Below are positions 35,487-44,280 of a DNA stretch of 64,000 nucleotides, piece by piece. The DNA lies in contig NZ_LT906470.1 in assembly GCF_900187285.1 (NCBI RefSeq), positions 169,501-233,500 on the forward strand, read 5' to 3'. The notes below the pieces were generated by a model. The model did no database searches, had not been told where the DNA came from, and saw only the letters and a program-made list of their open reading frames with translations. A program made the position numbers and the translations under genes. This DNA comes from Veillonella rodentium. Its GTDB lineage: Bacteria > Bacillota > Negativicutes > Veillonellales > Veillonellaceae. Position 1 is the stretch's first letter; each line of letters starts with the position of its first letter.

Positions 35487-36233
35487 ATGAATACAACATA
35501 TACACGTCGATTGAAAATGATTTGCCGCACATTAGGTGTCGGGGCTTTTTGTTTAACCGCTTCTCTGGGGGCCGTTCATGCTGAAAGTATCGCTATTCCC
35601 AGTGCTCGCCCTATGGTGGACGGTGTCAGCGCTGACACGGAGGTGGTACGCGCTTCCGACTCCAGACACAGTGTGAGCTCCGATGTGGTAACTCCGAACG
35701 ATTGGACGTATACGGCATTGAAAACGTTGATTAAACATGGTTCCATTACAGATACTCATGGATTGGCCTTTGATGGCACGAGCTATACAAAGGATGAATT
35801 GATGCCTCTTATCGATGAGGTCGTGGAAAAACGGGAACAGATGAATGACAACGACCGTCAGTTTGCATTGCGTCTTTATCAGGAAAACATGCGTGATGTA
35901 ATGGACTATCGTATCGCACGGGATAAGAAAGTTACGGACGAACGCCGTCAAAAAGCGGACCAGAAACGTGCCGCCAAGGCTAAAGCGTCGGGCAAGGAGT
36001 ATCGCGTGAGCGAATCGCAACAGGAGGCTCTCGATAAGGCTAACGATGAAGTGGCAAAGCCTGAAGAGCGCGCGTTGACGGATGAACAGATCAAGGAAAA
36101 AATGAAACATTTTAAAATTGATGATTCCCGCGTTAAAGTAGGCGGAGATGTTCGCATCCGTTACAGCGATTCCAAAAACGGTAAGTCTAAAACCGATGCG
36201 CGTGCAAGAACGGAGATGAAGTTCACTCTATAA
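35487..36233 (+). CDS. Exported SLH-like / truncated porin-type protein
   Basis: Protein of 248 residues. A signal peptide (about 1-32, ending VHA) precedes a segment (about 68-115) with the SLH-like pattern of Negativicutes OmpM-type porins: DWTYTALKTLIKHGSI, a tyrosine-containing turn, then ELMPLIDEVVEKRE. A charged helical, probably coiled-coil region (about 115-215) follows. The last 30 residues (VKVGGDVRIRYSDS ... ARTEMKFTL) look like the first strands of the usual outer-membrane barrel, but the chain stops there. Either this is a gene cut short after the linker or a short periplasmic SLH protein. mntH begins 20 bases later, where barrel sequence would be expected. Confidence 0.6.
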   Translation: MNTTYTRRLKMICRTLGVGAFCLTASLGAVHAESIAIPSARPMVDGVSADTEVVRASDSRHSVSSDVVTPNDWTYTALKTLIKHGSITDTHGLAFDGTSYTKDELMPLIDEVVEKREQMNDNDRQFALRLYQENMRDVMDYRIARDKKVTDERRQKADQKRAAKAKASGKEYRVSESQQEALDKANDEVAKPEERALTDEQIKEKMKHFKIDDSRVKVGGDVRIRYSDSKNGKSKTDARARTEMKFTL

Positions 36234-36253
36234 TCCTTACTTAGGGAGTTAGG

Positions 36254-37513
36254 ATGATTGATTTTTTAAAACGACAATTGTTTACCGTTCATCAAAACGG
36301 TAAACAGCATGTGAGTGAAGTCTTTAAATATATCGGTCCGGGTATTATCGTGACCGTCGGCTTCATTGATCCCGGCAACTGGGCCGCCAATCTGGCGGCC
36401 GGTGCCAGTTTCGGGTATCAACTTTTGTGGGTGGTGACACTGTCCACAATTATGCTCATTTTACTGCAACATAATGTAGCGCATTTAGGCATAGTTCGCG
36501 GCCAATGCCTATCTGAATGTGCCTATGAATTTTTGCCGCGTTGGGTTTCGCGTATTGTGCTCAGTACGGCCGGTATCGCTGCTGCGGCGACGGCTTTGGC
36601 TGAATTTATCGGTGCGGCGATAGCCTTGAAGATGCTTTTCGGCATACCGTTGCTGATAGGCAGTATCTTGACCGCTTTAATCTGTACGGTTATGCTGATC
36701 ACCAATTCGTATCGTAAGCTGGAGCGTATCATCGCCGGCTTTGTGTCTCTCATCGCATTGGCCTATGTGGTAGAGGTCAATATGGTCCATGTGGATTGGG
36801 CGGCGGCCGGTATCGGCTGGGTGAATCCTCAAATTCCTGATGAATCGATGCTCGTCATTTTGAGTATCTTGGGTGCAGTTATTATGCCGCATAATTTATT
36901 TTTGCACTCCGAGATCATTCAAAGTCGCCAGTTCAACACACAGGATCCGACGGTGATAAAGAAACAGTTGCGTTATGAATTCCTCGACACCTTGCTTTCG
37001 ATGGGCATCGGCTGGATGATCAATTCCGCCATGATTTTATTGGCGGCAGCTGTCTTTTTCGCTCACGGCATAGAGGTGACGGAACTGGAACAGGCCGAGG
37101 AATTATTGCGGCCTTTAATCGGCCCCGCAGCGGGGACCATTTTTGCATTGGCACTGTTGTTTGCCGGATTTGCATCATCTGCGACGGCGGGCATGGCCGG
37201 CGCGAGTATTTTTGCGGGCATGTTTGGCGAATCCTATGATATGAATGACTTTCACAGTCGTCTGGGATTGTCTTTGACGTATATTCCGGCGCTGCTGCTC
37301 ATCATATTTGTAACAGATTCATTCCAAGCCTTACTGGTGTCTCAAATGTTTTTGAGTCTGCAGCTGCCTATCACGATATTCCTGCAACTGTACATGACTA
37401 GCAGCCGTCATATTATGGGCCAATATGTAAATCGCACATTTACAAATATTGTGCTGTGGGGTATCGGGATTATCGTCACTGTTATGAATATCTATTTACT
37501 CATAATGGGTTGA
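36254..37513 (+). CDS. mntH: Nramp-family divalent metal transporter
   Basis: Membrane protein of 419 residues with 11 or so helices, a proton-coupled Mn(II)/Fe(II) importer. The metal-binding DPGNWAAN motif lies in helix 1 and MPHNLFLHS in helix 6. The ribosome site TAGGGAG overlaps the end of the preceding intergenic bases. The gene lies 20 bases after the truncated SLH gene, so it may share that promoter. It would supply manganese for oxidative-stress defence alongside Dps. Confidence 0.95.
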   Translation: MIDFLKRQLFTVHQNGKQHVSEVFKYIGPGIIVTVGFIDPGNWAANLAAGASFGYQLLWVVTLSTIMLILLQHNVAHLGIVRGQCLSECAYEFLPRWVSRIVLSTAGIAAAATALAEFIGAAIALKMLFGIPLLIGSILTALICTVMLITNSYRKLERIIAGFVSLIALAYVVEVNMVHVDWAAAGIGWVNPQIPDESMLVILSILGAVIMPHNLFLHSEIIQSRQFNTQDPTVIKKQLRYEFLDTLLSMGIGWMINSAMILLAAAVFFAHGIEVTELEQAEELLRPLIGPAAGTIFALALLFAGFASSATAGMAGASIFAGMFGESYDMNDFHSRLGLSLTYIPALLLIIFVTDSFQALLVSQMFLSLQLPITIFLQLYMTSSRHIMGQYVNRTFTNIVLWGIGIIVTVMNIYLLIMG

Positions 37514-37883
37514 TAGATTATGTACCGATTGATAATGCTCGGAACGGTGAAAGCATGAAGTACAGGTAATTTTATTTATTGGTGCTTTCAAATAGGTGTA
37601 TTTTTAAGTATATAATGCTATGTGCATATAATTTCAAGTATATGTTTAAGTGCAAGTAATTTATGGACCGCTTCGGCGGTCCATTTTTACGCTCCATATT
37701 TGCTCTTTTGCAGGAGTGCTTTCAAAAGATATATTCATGACATGTAGTCACCTCATAGTCTATGTGAAAAGTGTATCCTCGGTATCCCAACGATGACGCG
37801 AAATATGTTACAATTAAGATTAAAGAAAAGTTTGTGACGGCGTTGGCCGGCGCAGTATTATATATCCTATTCAGGAGGAATTA
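37514..37883. other. Intergenic region with a terminator and no gene
   Basis: Besides the hairpin at 37663, there is an imperfect inverted repeat (TGAAAGCA near 37547 and TGCTTTCA near 37583) without a T-run. TACAAT near 37810 may be the -10 of the next gene. No reading frame with a ribosome site was found. Confidence 0.4.
37663..37689 (+). terminator. Terminator after mntH
   Basis: A 9-bp perfect stem (ATGGACCGC, TTCG loop) is followed by TTTTT, about 150 bases after the mntH stop. Confidence 0.75.
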
Positions 37884-38486
37884 ATGGCAGATCAAAAGAA
37901 TGTACAAGAACCTATTCAATCCGATTTCAGCATCGTTGTAAATGATATTGCGGAGGAATTGTTGACACGTCTCAATATGGATGATGACGGTACGATTATC
38001 GACATGTTCCAGACGGGTTCCTTCGACCCATGGCAGCTGTTTGTATTTTATGCGGCACTTGAGCAGGCTCTCGTTGATTTCAGAACGGATAAGCGTAAAA
38101 AGACAATAATTGTCCATGCTCAACCGGAGGCGCTCATCGGCATCGGTCGCGTTGTGACTCCGCTATCGACCTTGCTTGAACATGTATTGATGACCCGCCT
38201 CGGGGACATGAGCGAAGGTCGTCTGGAAACAGGAATGCTCACCGTGTCCGCTGAAAGCATCGATTATGAAGGTGTAAATCTCAAGGGTCGTCATGTGGTT
38301 ATCGTTTGTGATCTTCTTGATGACGAGTCTCCATACCTCAAAGAATGTATTAAATTATGTAAGGAAATGAAAGCGGCTCACGTGATAGCGGTACCGCTCA
38401 TGTTGTGGAATCCGGAGCTTATCGATAATCTTACAGAGGAATCTATCAAGGCGGAAATAGCGAATGAAAATCGTCCTCTCTCCTAG
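37884..38486 (+). CDS. Phosphoribosyltransferase-like protein with degenerate PRPP site
   Basis: Protein of 200 residues. The C-terminal half has the strand-loop-helix layout of type I phosphoribosyltransferases: GRHVVIVCDLLDDESPYLKE and then KEMKAAHVIAVPLML. In active enzymes the loop reads DDxxxTGxT; here it is DDESPY, so PRPP binding is doubtful. The N-terminal part (about 1-90) is acidic and unlike known families. It may be a regulatory or inactive relative. It overlaps the next gene (yaaA) by 23 bases, so the two are translationally coupled. Confidence 0.5.
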   Translation: MADQKNVQEPIQSDFSIVVNDIAEELLTRLNMDDDGTIIDMFQTGSFDPWQLFVFYAALEQALVDFRTDKRKKTIIVHAQPEALIGIGRVVTPLSTLLEHVLMTRLGDMSEGRLETGMLTVSAESIDYEGVNLKGRHVVIVCDLLDDESPYLKECIKLCKEMKAAHVIAVPLMLWNPELIDNLTEESIKAEIANENRPLS

Positions 38487-39186
38487 TAAAACCAAGACCA
38501 TTAGCGCATATGTGGAGGATGTATGCGCTCAGTTTCATCCGCAGATTACCGCATTCGTGTTAGATCACGTGAAAACCCTTGATGTAGAAACGCTGGGTAA
38601 GGCGCTCAAACTGAAAGGCGATAAGGCCGCGGCGGTACATGATTTTTATCAGCGGCATGAGGAGTATCCGGTGGGTCATGCCGGTGAAAGCTATGACGGC
38701 ATCGCATTTAAATATCTGGACTGGTCCGGCTTGTCCGATCGGGCGAAGCGATTTGGTGAACGTCATCTCGTCATCCTGTCCGCGTTGTATGGTATCGTGG
38801 AACCCCACATGGGAATTCGCGATTATCGCCTCGATATGGTGGATAAAATCGGTATCAACCTTTACGATACGTGGCGCGATGCGGTGAAAGATTACTTTCA
38901 CAAAGAAGACTGGATATTGAATTTAGCATCGAAAGAATATGCTAAAATGCTGGATCATCCGAAGATTGTGACCGCTGAATTCTGGGAGCTTCGCGGCGAT
39001 ACCTATAAGCAGATGAGTACATCGTCCAAGATGAGTCGCGGCATGATGGCGCATAATTGTCTGATGCGTGAGGTGAAGCATGTGTGTGATCTGCCTCGTG
39101 AAATTAATGGATTTACATGCGTGACGGATATTGAATCCATTACGATACCAAGCGAATCGATGACGGTTCGTTATGAAAGGAAGTGA
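38464..39186 (+). CDS. yaaA: YaaA-family peroxide stress protein
   Basis: Protein of 240 residues of the YaaA/UPF0246 family, which in E. coli limits free iron and damage during peroxide stress. Family segments: KIVLSPSKTK start, YDGIAFKYLDW, LSALYGIVEPHMGIRDYRLDM, and NLASKEYAKML. The start lies inside the 3' end of the preceding gene. hydE begins 5 bases after its stop, so the three genes look like one operon. Confidence 0.92.
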   Translation: MKIVLSPSKTKTISAYVEDVCAQFHPQITAFVLDHVKTLDVETLGKALKLKGDKAAAVHDFYQRHEEYPVGHAGESYDGIAFKYLDWSGLSDRAKRFGERHLVILSALYGIVEPHMGIRDYRLDMVDKIGINLYDTWRDAVKDYFHKEDWILNLASKEYAKMLDHPKIVTAEFWELRGDTYKQMSTSSKMSRGMMAHNCLMREVKHVCDLPREINGFTCVTDIESITIPSESMTVRYERK

Positions 39187-39190
39187 TTGA

Positions 39191-40309
39191 TTGCAAGTTC
39201 AGGATATTTTAGCGAAAGATCTCGTCGGCGATGCCGAACTGACCGAAGATGAGTTGCGGTTCCTCATGTCCGTAACCGATGAAGAACAGTTGCAATTGAT
39301 CTATAAGAAAGCTTACGAAGTGAAGTCGAAATATGTACAACCTGTGGCATATTATCGCGGCCTCATCGAGTTTTCGAACCGATGCATAAAGAATTGCAAC
39401 TATTGCGGTATCCGCCGGGAAAATGATAAGGCCGAACGATTTGATATGAATCGGGAGGACATCATCAAAATGGCGCAATGGGCGTACGATCATGAATACG
39501 GATCGATTACATTGCAATCCGGTGAGCGCTGTGATGATGTGTTTGTCGACTACGTGGTGGATCTTATTCGCGATATTAAAGCTATCGGTGACGGCTCTTT
39601 GGGGATTACCATGTGCGTCGGAGAACAGTCGGAAGAGGCGTACCGTCGTATGCGCGAAGCCGGCGCAAGCCGCTATTTATTGCGCATTGAAACAGCCAAC
39701 AAAGAGTTATATTATAAGATTCATCCTCACGATGAATTGCATTCTTTTGAGACACGCGTGGAATGTTTACGCCGTCTGCGCCGCGTCGGATTCCAGGTGG
39801 GCACGGGTGTCATGATCGGCCTGCCGGGACAGACGGAAGAGGATTTAGTCAACGATATTCTGTTTTATCGCGATATGGATATCGACATGATCGGCATGGG
39901 GCCTTATGTGGTGCATCATGATACGCCGCTCGGTCAGGAGGCCCTTGCCATGGGTATCGATGACGAAGCGGGTAAATTGCGCCGCGTTCAACTGGGCCTC
40001 AAGATGATCGCGTTGACGCGTCTGTTTTTGAAAGACGTAAATATTGCGGCCACTACGGCTCTTCAGGCCCTCGATAAACTGGGGCGCGAAAAAGGCCTTG
40101 CCGCAGGTGCCAATATTTTAATGCCTATCATCACGATTCCCGAACATCGAGCAAAATACTTGCTGTACGACAACAAGCCATGTGTGGACGATAATGCGGA
40201 ACAATGTAAGGACTGCTTAACGCGCCGCGTTATGTCCATCGGCGATACGGTGGGATGGAAACAGAACGGGGACTCCAAGCATTACGGGAAAAGAACCGGA
40301 ACATTTTAG
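39191..40309 (+). CDS. hydE: [FeFe]-hydrogenase maturation radical SAM enzyme HydE
   Basis: Radical SAM protein of 372 residues that takes part in building the dithiomethylamine bridge of the hydrogenase H-cluster. The CxxxCxxC cluster motif is C65-C69-C72 (CIKNCNYC). Downstream HydE features include GEQSEEAYRRMREAGASRYLLRIETA and IGLPGQTEEDL. It starts with TTG at 39191, supported by AAGGAAG about 8 bases upstream; no ATG is nearby. The partner maturases HydF and HydG and a hydrogenase gene are not in this window. Confidence 0.9.
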   Translation: MQVQDILAKDLVGDAELTEDELRFLMSVTDEEQLQLIYKKAYEVKSKYVQPVAYYRGLIEFSNRCIKNCNYCGIRRENDKAERFDMNREDIIKMAQWAYDHEYGSITLQSGERCDDVFVDYVVDLIRDIKAIGDGSLGITMCVGEQSEEAYRRMREAGASRYLLRIETANKELYYKIHPHDELHSFETRVECLRRLRRVGFQVGTGVMIGLPGQTEEDLVNDILFYRDMDIDMIGMGPYVVHHDTPLGQEALAMGIDDEAGKLRRVQLGLKMIALTRLFLKDVNIAATTALQALDKLGREKGLAAGANILMPIITIPEHRAKYLLYDNKPCVDDNAEQCKDCLTRRVMSIGDTVGWKQNGDSKHYGKRTGTF

Positions 40310-40379
40310 GCCCTATTTATATGAGTCATATACAGCATGACAATGATGTTATGTGTATAGAATAAAAGGAGAGAATACT

Positions 40380-41045
40380 ATGGAAACAAAATGGTACTCA
40401 GATTTTTTTCAGCTGTTGGTACATCCCTTTTCCAAGGGGATTGATCAAATTGTTGAATTCGGTACTTTGAAAAAAGGCTTTTGGGCTACGATTTTCTTCT
40501 GGGCCATTCCTTATTTATTATTAGCTTTATTCGGCACGATGCTCATTCCCCTGTTGCCACGTAACGAGATCACGAATACTTTTCTTATAGTCCTTACCTT
40601 TGCAGGGGTAGCTTTCGTTTTGATCTGGTTTTTGGGAATTTTGTTGTCGTTTATCGGTGTAGCTATTTATTCTTATATTTTTAATTGGGTTGTTAAGAAA
40701 ATGGGCGGTACCGATAATGTCAATGCGGTTATGAAGGTTAACTGGTATTTGGAAGGCTATGGCGTATTATTGGGAACGGCATTTTATGTACTGATTGCCA
40801 TTTCCGCAGGTATATTGGTAGGCTTCTTTGATGCGCCCACATTATTTGGGGTTATATTCCCCATCAGCTTTATAGGTATGCTTGTCATCATGATCTGGGT
40901 ATCCTTGGCGCTGATGGGAAAACAGGTCATGTTGACAAAATTGAAAGTATTCCTGGCCTGTGTGATTACGTCGCTTATCATTCTTATTATTTATGCATTA
41001 TTTATAGCCTTACTAAACGGTTGCGCCTCATTAGCAGGTAGATAA
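40380..41045 (+). CDS. Membrane protein, probable Yip1-domain family
   Basis: Protein of 221 residues with five predicted membrane helices and a polar N-terminus (WYSDFFQLLVHPFSKG). The spacing of helices and the NWVVKKMGGTDNVNAVMKVNWY segment between helices 2 and 3 fit the bacterial Yip1-domain group, whose function is unknown. The ATG at 40380 follows AAAGGAGAG; a start at 40353 is in frame but lacks such a site. The gene is followed by two structured hairpins. Confidence 0.6.
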   Translation: METKWYSDFFQLLVHPFSKGIDQIVEFGTLKKGFWATIFFWAIPYLLLALFGTMLIPLLPRNEITNTFLIVLTFAGVAFVLIWFLGILLSFIGVAIYSYIFNWVVKKMGGTDNVNAVMKVNWYLEGYGVLLGTAFYVLIAISAGILVGFFDAPTLFGVIFPISFIGMLVIMIWVSLALMGKQVMLTKLKVFLACVITSLIILIIYALFIALLNGCASLAGR

Positions 41046-41078
41046 TTATAAAAAATTTTATTTGATGTATTGTTGTTG

Positions 41079-41144
41079 AAAAGACGGCTCGTGCTTGTTT
41101 GCTCCGCGTTTCTGATGTGGCGGTATAAGTACGGATCGTCTTTT
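41079..41144 (+). ncRNA. Structured repeat element, copy 3
   Basis: An eight-bp perfect stem (AAAAGACG with CGTCTTTT) plus weaker pairs closes an apical domain that begins GCTTGTTTGCTCCG and ends GGCGGTATAAGT, 38 nt in all. It shares TTGTTTGCTCCG exactly with copy 1 at the same position, while the stem sequence differs. T-run at the end allows termination of the Yip1-like gene. Confidence 0.6.
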
Positions 41145-41175
41145 GTCGTGTTTGTCAGTGGTTGGTTTATGCTAT

Positions 41176-41243
41176 AAAAAGATCACCTATGTTTGTGCCG
41201 TAATATCATGAATGAGGAGTAAGCGCGTATAGGTGACCTTTCT
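41176..41243 (-). ncRNA. Structured repeat element, copy 4 (opposite orientation)
   Basis: A 13-15 bp stem (41176-41190 with 41229-41243, two mismatches) closes a 40-nt apical domain which on the minus strand reads ACGCGCTTACTCC at the left and ACGGCACAAACAT at the right, aligning with copies 1-3. It lies 31 bases after copy 3 in the opposite orientation. Confidence 0.55.
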
Positions 41244-41387
41244 ACTATCTTTGGATTACATAAATTATTACCGATGAGAAATAATTTTCACAATAAAAAA
41301 TTATTTTGATCGGAAAAGAGGACTTTCACAAAGGAACGTCGAAATAGTATAGCAAAAGCATAATTTGCCAATAAGGAGGCGATTCCG

Positions 41388-43454
41388 ATGAAAGAGTATA
41401 GTAGTGACCGAATTCGAAATGTAGCTGTCGTATCCCATGATGGAGCGGGGAAGACTGCTCTTGTGGAATCTTTGTTATTAACCTCCGGCGCCGTCGATTT
41501 TGTCGGCCGCGGTCAAGATAATAAGCATATTATGGACTTTGAACCGGAAGAGATTAAGCGTAACGTGACCATTCAGTTGGGCATGGCCCCTTGTGAATGG
41601 CATGACCACAAGGTTAATTTCGTGGATACGCCGGGTTACAATGAATTCCATGGCGAAGTTCGTGCCGCATTGCGCGCCTGTGACGGTATGTTGATGGTAT
41701 TGAGCTCTACGTCCGGTGTTGAAACGGATACGGTGCGCGCGTGGGATTATGCTGTAGAATTACAAATGCCTCGCATGGCATTTATCAATAAAATGGATGT
41801 AGATGGTGCCGATTTCTTCGGTACTATTGAAAGAATGCGGGAATTATTCGGCAAGGGCATCATGCCGTTGCAGATTCCTATTGGTGAAGGCGCCGATTTC
41901 GAAGGCGTCGTAGACGTAGCGAAAATGACTGCGTTTACTTACAAGGACGGCCAACCGACAGAGATTGCTGTACCGGCTCATCTTATTGAAAAGGCTCAAG
42001 AAATACGGGAGTTAACCGTAGAAGCCGCGGCTGAAGGTAGCGATGAACTGTTGGAGAAATATTTAGAAGGTGAAGAATTAACGTTAGAGGAAATTCGTCA
42101 GGGGCTACGCGAAGGGATGATTAGTGGCCGTGTATGCCCAATCATGTGTGGCAGCGCCACATCTCGGATTGGTTTAGATCAGGTGTTGGATCGGATGATC
42201 CGCTATATGCCGGATGCAACGAAAAAAGTGATGACCGCGACGGATGCGGAAACCGGTGAACAGCGGGCAGTACATGTAGATAAACCGTTAACTGCTTTCG
42301 TATTCAAGACGCTGTTAGATCCGTTCGCAGGAAAACAAAGCTTTGTACGAATTTTCTCAGGGGAACTCAAGGAAGGTGATAGACTATTCGATGTGAACCA
42401 GGGAGTAGAGGAAAAATGGGGCAAGATGGTTACCCTTATAGGGAAGCAACAGATTCCTGTTTCCGCTGCCAAAGCCGGGGATATCGTAGTGATACCGAAA
42501 TTGCCGAATGCTAAGACAGGGGATACATTGACCGCTCCCGAGTTCAAAGTGACGTACGATGCAATTCGCTTCCCTCAACCACTTTACACCGTGGCTATGG
42601 AACCGGTGAAAAAGGGTGAGGAGGAGAAATTAGCAAGTGCGGTGATGAAAGTAGCAGAGGAAGATCCTACTTGTGTAGTTGTGAAAGATGCGGAAGCCCG
42701 CCAATTACAGATCGACTGTATGGGTGAGGTACATTTGGAACATATTCTTAATAAGATGGACCGTAAATACGGTGTACAGGCTAAACTTGTACCTCCATAC
42801 ATTCCATACCGTGAAACGATAAAAGGTTCTGCAGAAACAGAATCTAAATACAAAAAACAAAGTGGCGGTCATGGGCAATATGGACATGTTAAGATTCAAG
42901 TGGATCCGTTATATGATGGAAGCGACTTTGCTTTTGTAGACAAGATTTTTGGCGGTGCTGTACCACGGCAATATATTCCGGCGGTGGAAAAGGGCGCCAA
43001 AGAAACCCTGGATAAAGGTCTAATTGCAGGCTATCCTATGATTGGTGTGCAGGTGACACTCCTGGACGGATCGTACCACAGTGTAGACTCTTCGGAGTTG
43101 GCATTTAAAGTAGCTACGTCACAAGCCATCAAGGATGTAATTCCGAAGGCGAAACCGGTCCTATTGGAGCCTATTTATGAGGTCAACGTGTTTGCACCGG
43201 ATGCTTTCATGGGTGACATCATGGGCGATTTGAATAGTCGACGAGGTCGTGTATTAGGCATGGAACAAAGTGAAAGAACCGGTATATCCGTGGTCAAAGC
43301 ACAAGTGCCGTTGGCGGAAATGTCGGATTATGTTACTGTATTGCGTTCGATGACGCAAGGACAGGGCGTATTCAATCGACAATTCTACAGCTATGAAGAG
43401 GTTCCGCATAAGCAAGCCGAAGAAATTATCGCTGCTTTCAAAAATCGAGAATAA
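41388..43454 (+). CDS. fusA2: Elongation factor G-like GTPase (EF-G2 type)
   Basis: Translational GTPase of 688 residues with the full EF-G domain order: G domain, domain II (about 290-375), III, IV (HGQYGHVKIQVDP region) and V. G1 is HDGAGKT (17-23), G3 DTPGY (80-84), G4 NKMD (134-137). In canonical EF-G, G3 is DTPGH with the His that activates GTP hydrolysis; Tyr here is typical of the EF-G2/EF-G-like paralogue, whose role is unclear. No ribosomal protein genes surround it, unlike the str operon fusA, so a separate main EF-G gene is expected. Strong AAGGAGG site. Confidence 0.9.
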   Translation: MKEYSSDRIRNVAVVSHDGAGKTALVESLLLTSGAVDFVGRGQDNKHIMDFEPEEIKRNVTIQLGMAPCEWHDHKVNFVDTPGYNEFHGEVRAALRACDGMLMVLSSTSGVETDTVRAWDYAVELQMPRMAFINKMDVDGADFFGTIERMRELFGKGIMPLQIPIGEGADFEGVVDVAKMTAFTYKDGQPTEIAVPAHLIEKAQEIRELTVEAAAEGSDELLEKYLEGEELTLEEIRQGLREGMISGRVCPIMCGSATSRIGLDQVLDRMIRYMPDATKKVMTATDAETGEQRAVHVDKPLTAFVFKTLLDPFAGKQSFVRIFSGELKEGDRLFDVNQGVEEKWGKMVTLIGKQQIPVSAAKAGDIVVIPKLPNAKTGDTLTAPEFKVTYDAIRFPQPLYTVAMEPVKKGEEEKLASAVMKVAEEDPTCVVVKDAEARQLQIDCMGEVHLEHILNKMDRKYGVQAKLVPPYIPYRETIKGSAETESKYKKQSGGHGQYGHVKIQVDPLYDGSDFAFVDKIFGGAVPRQYIPAVEKGAKETLDKGLIAGYPMIGVQVTLLDGSYHSVDSSELAFKVATSQAIKDVIPKAKPVLLEPIYEVNVFAPDAFMGDIMGDLNSRRGRVLGMEQSERTGISVVKAQVPLAEMSDYVTVLRSMTQGQGVFNRQFYSYEEVPHKQAEEIIAAFKNRE

Positions 43455-43566
43455 GATTTGATTATGTTCATGATTTAGTTTTAGTTTTTAAACTGACAAT
43501 TGAATACACAATTTCATAAGCATAACAATTGACAGTAAGTCATAAATTTGAATAGTATTTTACGAG

Positions 43567-43599
43567 GCCCTCCATATATGTAGCGTATGGAGGGCTTTA
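43567..43599 (+). terminator. Terminator of the EF-G-like gene
   Basis: A 10-bp perfect stem (GCCCTCCATA with TATGGAGGGC) is followed by TTTATA, about 110 bases after the stop codon. Confidence 0.7.
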
Positions 43600-43702
43600 T
43601 ATTAATAATTTGCTAGTCCCTTGCCGGTATATATGCTACTATAAATATATTATATTGAGCGTAATACGGCTTTGCTGTTTGCCCTTTGAAAGGATGTTAT
43701 AT

Positions 43703-44173
43703 ATGTTTTTTTCCTCCATTGAAGCGGATTATACAAAAATGGGATATCCCGCGGCTATCGTCCGGGCCCTTGATTTTCTGAAGAATACGGACCTCAAATC
43801 ATTATCCGGGGGGCGTCATGCTATCGAAGGGGATTTGATGTACGCCAATGTGGATGATGTGAAAACGAAGTTATTTGAAGAAACCAAGCCGGAGTCACAT
43901 AAAAACTATGTGGATATACAGTTTATGGTGTGCGGTGAGGAACATATGGGATTCTTTGTGGACCGAGGTAAAGTTAAACCTGTTGAATCCTATCCGGATC
44001 GGGACTGTTATTTTTATCCTAATGAAGCCGTCGATGAGGGTATGATTCATTGTCCGGAAGGTTATTACACTGTCTTTTTCCCGTCGGATATACATCGGCC
44101 TCTGTTGGCTGCGAATGATAAACCGATCGACATTCGTAAAGTCGTAGTTAAAGTTCACGTGTCTTTGTTATAA
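43703..44173 (+). CDS. YhcH/YjgK/YiaL-family protein
   Basis: Protein of 156 residues of the YhcH/EbgC group (cupin-like beta-barrel proteins linked to sialic acid or sugar catabolism). Typical segments: GRHAIEGDLMYANV, ESHKNYVDIQFMVCGEE, and FFPSDIHRPLLA with metal-binding-type His residues. Starts at 43694 and 43703 are possible; GAAAGGA fits either. No sugar genes are adjacent, so the substrate is unknown. Confidence 0.85.
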   Translation: MFFSSIEADYTKMGYPAAIVRALDFLKNTDLKSLSGGRHAIEGDLMYANVDDVKTKLFEETKPESHKNYVDIQFMVCGEEHMGFFVDRGKVKPVESYPDRDCYFYPNEAVDEGMIHCPEGYYTVFFPSDIHRPLLAANDKPIDIRKVVVKVHVSLL

Positions 44174-44174
44174 G

Positions 44175-44212
44175 ACTGAGTTTTCCAACTGTTTTGCCTG
44201 CAAAATTCAGTG
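44175..44212 (+). terminator. Weak hairpin after the YhcH-like gene
   Basis: A 10-bp stem (ACTGAGTTTT with AAAATTCAGT, one G-U) has an 18-nt loop and begins 2 bases after the stop codon. It is not followed by a T-run, so it may only protect the mRNA end. Confidence 0.4.
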
Positions 44213-44280
44213 TGTAATGTGTGTCGCCTATATAAACTCGTGTGTATCAATTGTTACGTTAGGCCGGTAGGAGGAGTATT

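Noticed and set aside
37690-37760. Short minus-strand frame of about 25 codons after mntH
   Set aside because: It has no ribosome site and runs through the mntH terminator hairpin.
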